Under the pieces are notes generated by a model. The model was not told the DNA's origin, made no database searches, and saw only the letters and a program-made list of their open reading frames with translations. From contig NZ_JALDUI010000003.1 of assembly GCF_023115445.1 (NCBI RefSeq), positions 1 through 64,000 on the forward strand: 64,000 bases of DNA, given 5' to 3'. This DNA is from Streptococcus sp. oral taxon 431 (lineage in GTDB: Bacteria; Bacillota; Bacilli; Lactobacillales; Streptococcaceae). Positions 44,394-51,669 of this stretch are shown here, piece after piece. Position 1 is the stretch's first letter; each line of letters opens with the position of its first letter. The position numbers and the translations under genes are program-made.

Positions 44394-47300
44394 TTGTTTG
44401 AGTTATTTGAAGTAGTATTTTATACCCTTATCCAAGCGATTCGAGCTAGTTGGCTCACTACCTTCCTTTTTCTAGGGGTAGCAGGTTATTACCTATTCAA
44501 ACTCTTCCAGCCGTATTTTTTAAGAAGCTATCAAAGGTTATTAGCAGGAAAGAGTAGTCTAAGCCAGGCAATAAAAATAGGTTGGAAAAATCGTAAAGGA
44601 ATTGATTGGAAACAAGTTTGGAGACAATCAGTTAGAGGGCTACTCAATGGGATGAAGTCATTCTTACCTAAAATCTTTGCGCTTGTCTCTCTCATTCTTT
44701 GGAATCTTTTCTTCAGGATATTCTATACCCTCCCTTTTGTTAAACGAGAACGGAAACGTTTTGATAAAGAAATGAAACCCATTCTTTATTTTAAAAGTTA
44801 CCGTAGTTTTGTTTATATGGGATTAGGTTTTAGCTTTATTGCTTTTATCTTAACCAATTACCTGGTTACTGTTTTGAGGGCTACAATCCGCTTTCTCTAT
44901 TTTAGTATTTGGTCGTTCAAAGATGCTAGTAAGGCCGTAAACTTTGACTTAAACAGCCTCTTATTTCAAAGTTTATTGAACGCTAAAGTCTTCTTGATAG
45001 CACCGATTTTAGCATTTCCAATCTTTCTATTGGGTTTAGTTATCGCCTGGAAATCTGCCTGGATAAACTTCGAGCAGTTTCGAGACTATAACAATAATGA
45101 AGAGGGAGATGACCGATTTGTGACGATTGATGAAATTCGTCGTCAATACAAAAAGATTCCGAATAAAGCTTTAACTTATCCAGGTGAAGGTGGGGCTCCA
45201 GTATTTCATGAACTGACTCATGATTTAGCAGGGCAAACACTCCGAACGCAAATGTTATGGCAAAATAAGACAATCAGTCGATACGTGACCAATGCGGAGC
45301 GTATTTTGGGCATGCAATCTTTTCCTTCGGGATATTATTACATTGAAGATAAGCCGACGAATCTGTTAGGGATTGGGATGACTCGTTCAGGTAAGGGGGA
45401 AGGTCAGATTACGACAGCGATTGATATCAACAGTCGTGCGGAGTTGCAGCCATCGATGGTTCTGGGAGACCCGAAAGGGGAACACTACCAAGCATCGTAC
45501 AAAACGATGAGGCAACGTGGCTATGAAGTTGATGTGCTTTCTTTCCAAAATATGGATTGGTCTATGTCCTACAATCCTTTGGCTCTAGCTATTGCAGCCG
45601 CCAAGAAAGGTTACTATGAGAAAACGCAAACCTATGTCAATGCAGTCGCAGAATCCATTTTTCCCAAACAAAAAGGTGGTGAGAAGGGAAATGCGGAATA
45701 CTTCCGTAAGTCTTCTATATCCTTGTTTAACGCCCTTACAATGGCTTTGATGGATCGGGCTAATGAAACCGTTCAAAATGGTGAAGAAGATGCCTGGGAC
45801 ACCATTACCATCCCAAACGTTGCGAAATTCTTGGCGACAATGGGATCAGAAGAAGTCTTTGTGGATGGAACGGGGGAAGTCGTTGAGAATCCAACTAGAG
45901 AACAACAAGTGTCGAAGAAGTCAAAAATCACAGTCTATTTTGATAATTTGAGACAAGTCAATCAAAAACAATTCTCGAAATTTAGACAAATGGCGGATAT
46001 CGAATTTCGTGCTTCAGACTTTGGTGGTGATGAGACCAAAGGAAATGTCTACTCTAGCATGATGACAGGAATCAACCTGTTCTTGCAAGACAACGTGGCG
46101 AAGCTCACTTCCAAAAACTCGATTGATTTAGAGTCTTTTGCCTTCCCACGTCGATTGTCTGTTAAGTTCAGATCAAGCACCAACAGTCAATTAAAAAATG
46201 AGTTCAAGCATAAGACTGCTAAGGTAACCATTACAGGCTTGAAGAAATGGGGCAAAGTTGAAAAGCACGTCGACTATGTGAAGCAAGCGACAACTCTTAT
46301 TGATGGAGAAGGCTATCTGACTTATGCCATCGAACCTAAACTTCCAGATCAGTTTACGGTTACGATTGATTTTAATCATAAGAAAAATGGTAAGTCTCCA
46401 GTTCGGGATCGGGTCTTCCAATTCTCAGCTGAGAAAGTCTATCGAAGAGATGGTGAAATGCTAGAACTCGATGAGTATACCAAAAAGCCAATTTTAGATC
46501 ATATCGATATAACCGTCTTAAAGGATAAAGAAGATACCCAAAATCTTCTCCAAGAGTCAGATATTGAGTTGATTTACTCCGATAAACCAAGAATCATCTA
46601 TCTGGTAACCCCACCAAACCGCACAGAGTACAATGGGATTGTCTCTTTGTTCTTGGATCAGTTGTACAATGCCAACTATGACCTTGCCTTAACAAATGGG
46701 CGGAAATGTATCAATCGTATTCTTCACATCTTGGATGAGTTTACAAACATTCCAGCCATTCCTCACATGGATACGAAAATTTCTATCGGATTGGGGCAAA
46801 ACATTCTCTATTATCTTTGGATTCAAAACTTGGAACAATTGGTTAATGTCTATGGTGAAAATGTTGCGCAAACGATTCTGGATAACTGTTCATTGAAAGT
46901 TTACGTCAAAACGACGTCTCCAGATACCAATAAGAGATTTAGTGCTGAGTTGGGTACACGAACTATTACTCGCAGAAGACGCTCCAGCAATATCCTGGAC
47001 GAAGCCAATCCAAACGTAGCTGTCGAGAATCCAAAACAAGAATTGTTGACACCAACGCAATTGGCCAAACTTCAGGAAGGAGAAGCAGTTATCTTACGTG
47101 GTGTCAAGGGACGGGATAATGTTGGACGTAAGGTCACAACGGATCCAATCTTCGCACATGATAAGAACAGCTTCCCTTACAAGTACATGTTTTTACAAGA
47201 GGAGTTTGATACATCGATGACTCTTGCGGATATTCCAGTCGAAAGTGCGCACCGTGAGCTAGAACTTCAGGAGATCGCAGTTGATGCAGGTACAGCCTTC

Positions 47301-47522
47301 AACAACATCATAGACTGGAGGCAACGTTTGACCATGCCTCTCCTCAGCAACAATGGAGAAACTCCTAAACTATCAGGTCGTCATAGTAAAGGACAAAAGG
47401 TACAATCCCAATCATTTACATCTACAGATGAACTATTCCAGGCGGCTGTAGCTAGTGTCATTCAAGGTGACTATGATTATTATGATGATGGAGATGATTT
47501 CTTTGCGGATGAAGTTATCTAA
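44394..47522 (+). CDS. VirD4-type coupling protein with an inserted domain
   Basis: A 1042-residue ATPase, well above the usual 550-700. TTG start behind AGGGGG. Several N-terminal membrane helices (about 5-30, 95-120, 140-165, 195-225), Walker A TRSGKGE (Lys334), LGDPKGEHY, and the Walker B-like ILHILDEFTNIP. Between them (about residues 570-720) lies an extra beta-rich module (LSVKFRSSTNS, KVTITGLKKW, QFTVTIDFNHKK, VYRRDGEMLELDEY). The carboxyl tail is acidic (DYYDDGDDFFADE). It should carry the relaxase-DNA to the channel. Confidence 0.88.
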   Translation: MFELFEVVFYTLIQAIRASWLTTFLFLGVAGYYLFKLFQPYFLRSYQRLLAGKSSLSQAIKIGWKNRKGIDWKQVWRQSVRGLLNGMKSFLPKIFALVSLILWNLFFRIFYTLPFVKRERKRFDKEMKPILYFKSYRSFVYMGLGFSFIAFILTNYLVTVLRATIRFLYFSIWSFKDASKAVNFDLNSLLFQSLLNAKVFLIAPILAFPIFLLGLVIAWKSAWINFEQFRDYNNNEEGDDRFVTIDEIRRQYKKIPNKALTYPGEGGAPVFHELTHDLAGQTLRTQMLWQNKTISRYVTNAERILGMQSFPSGYYYIEDKPTNLLGIGMTRSGKGEGQITTAIDINSRAELQPSMVLGDPKGEHYQASYKTMRQRGYEVDVLSFQNMDWSMSYNPLALAIAAAKKGYYEKTQTYVNAVAESIFPKQKGGEKGNAEYFRKSSISLFNALTMALMDRANETVQNGEEDAWDTITIPNVAKFLATMGSEEVFVDGTGEVVENPTREQQVSKKSKITVYFDNLRQVNQKQFSKFRQMADIEFRASDFGGDETKGNVYSSMMTGINLFLQDNVAKLTSKNSIDLESFAFPRRLSVKFRSSTNSQLKNEFKHKTAKVTITGLKKWGKVEKHVDYVKQATTLIDGEGYLTYAIEPKLPDQFTVTIDFNHKKNGKSPVRDRVFQFSAEKVYRRDGEMLELDEYTKKPILDHIDITVLKDKEDTQNLLQESDIELIYSDKPRIIYLVTPPNRTEYNGIVSLFLDQLYNANYDLALTNGRKCINRILHILDEFTNIPAIPHMDTKISIGLGQNILYYLWIQNLEQLVNVYGENVAQTILDNCSLKVYVKTTSPDTNKRFSAELGTRTITRRRRSSNILDEANPNVAVENPKQELLTPTQLAKLQEGEAVILRGVKGRDNVGRKVTTDPIFAHDKNSFPYKYMFLQEEFDTSMTLADIPVESAHRELELQEIAVDAGTAFNNIIDWRQRLTMPLLSNNGETPKLSGRHSKGQKVQSQSFTSTDELFQAAVASVIQGDYDYYDDGDDFFADEVI

Positions 47523-47537
47523 AAAGATATATAATAA

Positions 47538-47579
47538 GTTATATAAATACTTGCAAGAAAAAAAGCTGTTTGCTATAAT
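47538..47579 (+). promoter_or_regulatory. Promoter of the lipoprotein gene with a GTTATATAA site
   Basis: TTGCAA (47551-47556), 17-base spacer, TATAAT (47574-47579). GTTATATAAA (47538-47547), a 9/10 match to the dispersed palindrome, lies three bases upstream of the -35 and could be an operator. Confidence 0.7.
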
Positions 47580-47604
47580 AAAATAAAGAATGGTTAGGAG
47601 ATAA

Positions 47605-48105
47605 ATGATGAAAGCAAAGTACTTTTTAAGAATTGTTTTAGTAGGTTTAGCCTTGATTATACTTGGAGCTTGTGGTCAAAAATCACCTGATTCTATTGCT
47701 AAAAATGTGCTAAAAGATAGCTATACAGGCTTTTCACAGGAAGATGGTTATGAGAGTCTTGATTTTAAAGGTGGAGTAGGAACTACCTTAAAATTTGACA
47801 AAGAAAAGCGAACCATTTCAAATAACGACGGTGAAAGTATTAACTACAGTGTGCTTTCAGAAGAACAAGTTAAGGCAATTCCAGCCTCTTTCAGGGGAAC
47901 TATTGTTAGTTTAGAAAGTCAACTGAAAGGCAAAGACAATTTTACAATCGCTGTTGATTATAGGGATATAGGTAAGCCTGAAGAAGCAGAGGCTTATTAT
48001 CAAGTCGTCTTGACTGAGGGTGGTAAAAAAATCCGAATCATTGAGCTACGTCGTGGCTATAAAGAAGATAATGCTTTCTATGATTTCAATGGAACAGCAG
48101 ATTAA
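47605..48105 (+). CDS. Lipoprotein, possible entry-exclusion or channel component
   Basis: A 166-residue protein with signal peptide and lipobox LGAC (Cys about residue 23). The mature part is beta-rich with KFDKEKRTISNNDGES. It has its own sigma-A promoter rather than a regulon box. Small lipoproteins next to VirB6-like genes can give entry exclusion; here that is inference. Two successive ATG codons make the exact start 47605 or 47608. Confidence 0.7.
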   Translation: MMKAKYFLRIVLVGLALIILGACGQKSPDSIAKNVLKDSYTGFSQEDGYESLDFKGGVGTTLKFDKEKRTISNNDGESINYSVLSEEQVKAIPASFRGTIVSLESQLKGKDNFTIAVDYRDIGKPEEAEAYYQVVLTEGGKKIRIIELRRGYKEDNAFYDFNGTAD

Positions 48106-48110
48106 TTTAG

Positions 48111-48140
48111 AAAAGTCTCAATTACTTGAGGCTTTTTTGT
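48111..48140 (+). terminator. Terminator after the lipoprotein gene
   Basis: AAAAGTCTCAA pairs with TTGAGGCTTTT (one G-U), then a T-run. It sits upstream of the true start of the next gene. Confidence 0.8.
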
Positions 48141-48154
48141 TGTCAGAATTTCAT

Positions 48155-48193
48155 TGTCCCTTTAAAAACGATTTTGTCATTATCGAATATGAT
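48155..48193 (+). promoter_or_regulatory. Regulon promoter 7: TGTCCCTTTA box with -10 TATGAT
   Basis: TGTCCC at 48155-48160 and TATGAT at 48188-48193, 27 bases between; ATTAT at 48179-48183. Serves the VirB6-like gene. Confidence 0.82.
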
Positions 48194-48226
48194 AGGGGTA
48201 TCTTAAAAAGAAAGAAGGTACCTTTA

Positions 48227-50266
48227 GTGCACTATCAAACCTTTTCAGATTTGGTGAATGAGGTCAAGGAACTCAATGGTGAAATCACAGGCGAGAATGC
48301 CAAAAAACTGGTGGAATTCTATTCCTACTGGGGAAACTATTTAGAACCGACTCCTGCATTTATGGCATATCTATCCTATTTACCAGGAGGGATCGTTAAA
48401 GCTTTTTATCAAATCATTTCCAGTCTAGAACATGTTTTTAATAATATGTTCAAGCTCTTTGGGCTTTTCGGATATTTGGGGGATCAGAAGACAGTCATTG
48501 GTCAATTTTTCTACTGGTTTCAGATATTAGGAACGTCCTTGTTTACTCTGATTTTGGTTGTGTCGGCTATCGCAGGCGTTTTTACTAAGCCAGTAAAGTA
48601 TAAGGGGGTTATTATTAATTTCCTTTTGGTAACTGCAGTAACCACGGTTTTGCCTTTAGCTTTGACCACCATCTCAACAGCAGTGGCACAGGATGCCATG
48701 TCTATCCAGACAGTCTCCAGCGAAGCGCCATCTGGTAGTCAACCAACTTCCTCCTTGGCTCTTCAGCCCATGAAAAATAATGTAGTAGACCTAAAAGTCT
48801 TGATATACAAAGATTTTTCTACAGAGTTGTTTCCAATGGATGATTATGGCTATATCAAGCCCGTTCAGGAGGGTTCTACCCCTGTCAATAATATCACGGA
48901 TAACCCTGACCAACGGGATACGGCAGATTTTGCGACCAAGATTGATTTTGGGGCAAACTATGGTACGACAAATCCAAAAATGTTAGATGATATACAGAAA
49001 AACGATAAAATAGCAGGAATTAAAGGCTTGTTCCTCCATAAGTTGAATTCCAATAATACAGGGGTTGAAAGCATTACAGAACACCGAGTCATTAATCAAT
49101 TGAGTGCTTTTGAATCGGTTTATATGCGTTATAAAGTCAACTGGATAGGAATGTTCCTCCAGTATATAATCCTAGCTATTCTCTTGGTCAGCATGATCAT
49201 TAAGCTCGTCAAATCAGTTTTTGATATTCTGATTGAAGCAATGATTTCTCCGATTCTTGGTTATAGCTCCCTATCAAACTCAAAGAAATACAAAGAGTTG
49301 TTAAGAACGATTGGTGGTGCCTTCGCAGGAATTTTCTTTGAAGTTATTATTATGCGTGTAACACTTGAGATTTTCAGAGATTTGCCAATCCTTTCTGTTT
49401 CAGCAGTATCTAAGCTTTCTGGCGGATTCTTTGATGGGCTGAACATGTGGGAACAGTGTCTCGCAGCTGCCTTTGTCTATGTGGGGGTATTCTTTGCGGC
49501 AATGCAAGGAGTGGCCATGATCGAGCGCTGGCTTGGAGTTTCAACGGGTCATAGTGAAACAGCTCAACAACTGCTCGGAGCTATGATGATGGGCAATGCC
49601 TTTGCGGCTGGAGCAGGAGGTGTCTTTAATGGGGGTATGGCGCTTGGTCAATTTGGTATGGATATGGCTAAAAAAGCTCCAGACGCCCTGTCTAAAGGAA
49701 GTCAGATTCTGGGGAATAGCCTTGCAAGAACTGGAGGTGGTATTCAAGGTGCTTTGAACTCTGTAAAAGACCAGGGCTTGATGAATGCGGCCAAAGGTGG
49801 TGTAAGTAATATGGTTGATTTAGCAGAATGGAAAGCATTTGAAGCCATGCAAAATACGAAAGGTGCAGTTGGCAATGCTTTAAATAACTTGGATGATAAA
49901 GCCGCCTCTGCTCAAAATGCGACCTATAACGCTTTGAAAAACGATGCGGTTCCTGGAATTGATCAATTTGGACCAGTTGACATTCCTGAGCCACCAATCG
50001 ATCCAGAAACAACGGATGCACCTATTGTTGATTCAACTTCTTCAGCTGAAGGAATGGAGTCCCCAATCCAAGATTCAAATCCACCTGCAGATGCGCCAGT
50101 TTCAGAATCGACACCACCACCAGCACAGCCTGATTCTTCTCAACAAAAATTTCAACAGAGTATGAATCAAATGAACTACATGAACCAACAAATGCAACAA
50201 GCAGGTCAGCGTATGCAGGGAGGACGTCATATCACTGGCGCTGAGAGTGACGACGAAGAAGAATAG
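48227..50266 (+). CDS. VirB6/TrbL-like polytopic channel protein
   Basis: A 679-residue membrane protein from GTG 48227. The open frame extends back to 48020, but a terminator and a regulon promoter lie inside that extension, and GTG 48227 has AAGAAGG eight bases upstream, so it is the likely start. Helices near residues 95-120, 130-155, 320-345, 360-395 and 415-450; then a Gly/Ala-rich region and a long Pro/Gln/Ser tail ending GAESDDEEE. Polytopic with a hydrophilic tail is typical of the inner-membrane translocation protein of Gram-positive conjugation systems. Confidence 0.75.
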   Translation: MHYQTFSDLVNEVKELNGEITGENAKKLVEFYSYWGNYLEPTPAFMAYLSYLPGGIVKAFYQIISSLEHVFNNMFKLFGLFGYLGDQKTVIGQFFYWFQILGTSLFTLILVVSAIAGVFTKPVKYKGVIINFLLVTAVTTVLPLALTTISTAVAQDAMSIQTVSSEAPSGSQPTSSLALQPMKNNVVDLKVLIYKDFSTELFPMDDYGYIKPVQEGSTPVNNITDNPDQRDTADFATKIDFGANYGTTNPKMLDDIQKNDKIAGIKGLFLHKLNSNNTGVESITEHRVINQLSAFESVYMRYKVNWIGMFLQYIILAILLVSMIIKLVKSVFDILIEAMISPILGYSSLSNSKKYKELLRTIGGAFAGIFFEVIIMRVTLEIFRDLPILSVSAVSKLSGGFFDGLNMWEQCLAAAFVYVGVFFAAMQGVAMIERWLGVSTGHSETAQQLLGAMMMGNAFAAGAGGVFNGGMALGQFGMDMAKKAPDALSKGSQILGNSLARTGGGIQGALNSVKDQGLMNAAKGGVSNMVDLAEWKAFEAMQNTKGAVGNALNNLDDKAASAQNATYNALKNDAVPGIDQFGPVDIPEPPIDPETTDAPIVDSTSSAEGMESPIQDSNPPADAPVSESTPPPAQPDSSQQKFQQSMNQMNYMNQQMQQAGQRMQGGRHITGAESDDEEE

Positions 50267-50274
50267 GCGGAACT

Positions 50275-50556
50275 ATGGATCTAACAGGGAAGAACATTGT
50301 TATCACAGGAAGCCTACGTCCTCTAACTAGAGAAGAAGCCATACGATTTTTAGAAAGTAAAGGAGCTGTCGTTCAAAATTATATATCTTCTAGGACAGAT
50401 ATATTGGTTTTAGGACACAAGCAGTTGAATCTTTTTGATCTAGATAAAAGGTCTAAAAAGCATGATGCAGCGCTTAGAAGACTATCAGAAGGCCAATTGA
50501 TTACTTTTCTTTCTGAAGAATCATTCTTTGATTTAGTTAAGAAGTCTCAAGATTGA
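50275..50556 (+). CDS. Stand-alone BRCT-domain protein
   Basis: A 93-residue protein that is one BRCT domain (GKNIVITGSL, FLESKGAVVQ, TDILVLG). Between the fourth strand and the last helix it has an insertion containing QLNLF (residues 50-54), close to the sliding-clamp motif. It lies eight bases after the VirB6-like gene. BRCT domains bind DNA ends or phosphopeptides; a role in handling element DNA at the membrane is speculative. Confidence 0.75.
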   Translation: MDLTGKNIVITGSLRPLTREEAIRFLESKGAVVQNYISSRTDILVLGHKQLNLFDLDKRSKKHDAALRRLSEGQLITFLSEESFFDLVKKSQD

Positions 50557-50592
50557 GGCTTCTTTTATTGTGCAAAAAAGTATATAACTTTT
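50541..50592 (+). terminator. Terminator followed by a palindrome copy
   Basis: AAGAAGTCTCAA pairs with TTGAGGCTTCTT, T-run after (50541-50568). Then AAAAAGTATATAACTTTTT (50575-50593), a copy of the dispersed palindrome lacking one T. Confidence 0.75.
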
Positions 50593-50632
50593 TGTGTAAT
50601 TACTTCCTGAAAGATAATGGCAAAAATGCTAT

Positions 50633-50670
50633 TGTCCCTTTAAAAGATATTTTCGATTATTCATTATAAT
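50633..50670 (+). promoter_or_regulatory. Regulon promoter 8: TGTCCCTTTA box with -10 TATAAT
   Basis: TGTCCC at 50633-50638 and TATAAT at 50665-50670, 26 bases between. Serves PrgI, VirB4-like and hydrolase genes. Confidence 0.82.
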
Positions 50671-50703
50671 GTGAGTGTCAAAACAAATGTAAAGGAGAAA
50701 TCA

Positions 50704-51012
50704 ATGTACGGTGAAAAATACGGTGTACCTAGAGATATCTATGCCAAAATCAAGATTATAGGTCTTCTTATTCTAGATATTGCTTTTGTAGGAATTACTG
50801 GCGTAATCGCTTTGAGCGTTGGCTTAAAAATCTTTCCTAAAAGCCAGTGGATACAGATGTTCGCATTCATTTTGTTGACACCAGTTATGAGTTTATATCT
50901 TGTGTTGCCTGCCAACGGTGGCAAAAAGAATTGGCACAGCATGTTTCTTTTCTTCAGACGAAGAAGAAAACGTTATATCAGCTTGAATTATATCAGAAGG
51001 AGAAAACCATAA
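50704..51012 (+). CDS. PrgI-family membrane protein
   Basis: A 102-residue protein with two helices (about residues 18-40 and 46-68) between a short start and a basic RRRRKR-type tail. ATG 50704 has AAAGGAG; an upstream GTG lies within the promoter. PrgI proteins sit with VirB4 in Gram-positive conjugation systems as VirB3-like partners. The stop shares its last A with the next ATG (TAATG). Confidence 0.8.
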   Translation: MYGEKYGVPRDIYAKIKIIGLLILDIAFVGITGVIALSVGLKIFPKSQWIQMFAFILLTPVMSLYLVLPANGGKKNWHSMFLFFRRRRKRYISLNYIRRRKP

Positions 51013-51659
51013 TGGCGATTAAACAAATTCAATCCCCCAAAAATGAGAAACGTCCGCTGGGACGTATTCAAGAAACGAAGAAACAAACGCAGGAATATTT
51101 TGATTTACATTCTTGCGTTGAGTTGTTAGATGTAAAATCAATCATTCCAAACAGCCAGGCTTATATCCAGTTAGTTGATTATGGCTACTTGCAGCTGATG
51201 GAGATACCAGGTAAAGATTTAGGATCGATGTCTTATAACGAGGTTATGAGAACTATTGAAAATTTTGAAACTTGGTTGACTCGATTTGGACCGAATATCC
51301 AAGTGGAGACGACAACTTTGCCAACAAATACAGACACGCAAATTTCTGACTTGCGCCATCATTTGGATTTAGTACGACAAGATATGTCTAAGTTATCAGT
51401 AAACGATAGACGTTTTTTACAACTCAAAGATCGTGAGATTTGGCTTCAAATCCAAATTAAAGTTGAAGAAAATATCCGACAAGAGGTCTATAATACAGAG
51501 TTTATATTGTGGTTATTTGCGCCTACAACAACCGAATTGGACGAATTGGTTCGGAAGGCTAAAACCTATGGCAATAATGATTTTGTTCCGCAAGATATCA
51601 GCTACAGGAAGAAAATTCAGATTATAAAGCAATACAACAATATGAATGAGAAAGTGTAG
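51012..51659 (+). CDS. VirB4 N-terminal-domain protein
   Basis: A 215-residue protein starting MAIKQIQSPKNEKRP; the longer open frame upstream lies within prgI. It matches the N-terminal non-ATPase part of VirB4/TrsE proteins (FDLHSCVELLDV, AYIQLVDYGYLQLMEIPG). No P-loop. The next gene carries the rest of VirB4, so VirB4 is split into two proteins here. The two coding sequences are separated by ten bases. Confidence 0.7.
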   Translation: MAIKQIQSPKNEKRPLGRIQETKKQTQEYFDLHSCVELLDVKSIIPNSQAYIQLVDYGYLQLMEIPGKDLGSMSYNEVMRTIENFETWLTRFGPNIQVETTTLPTNTDTQISDLRHHLDLVRQDMSKLSVNDRRFLQLKDREIWLQIQIKVEENIRQEVYNTEFILWLFAPTTTELDELVRKAKTYGNNDFVPQDISYRKKIQIIKQYNNMNEKV

Positions 51660-51669
51660 GAGAGATAGC

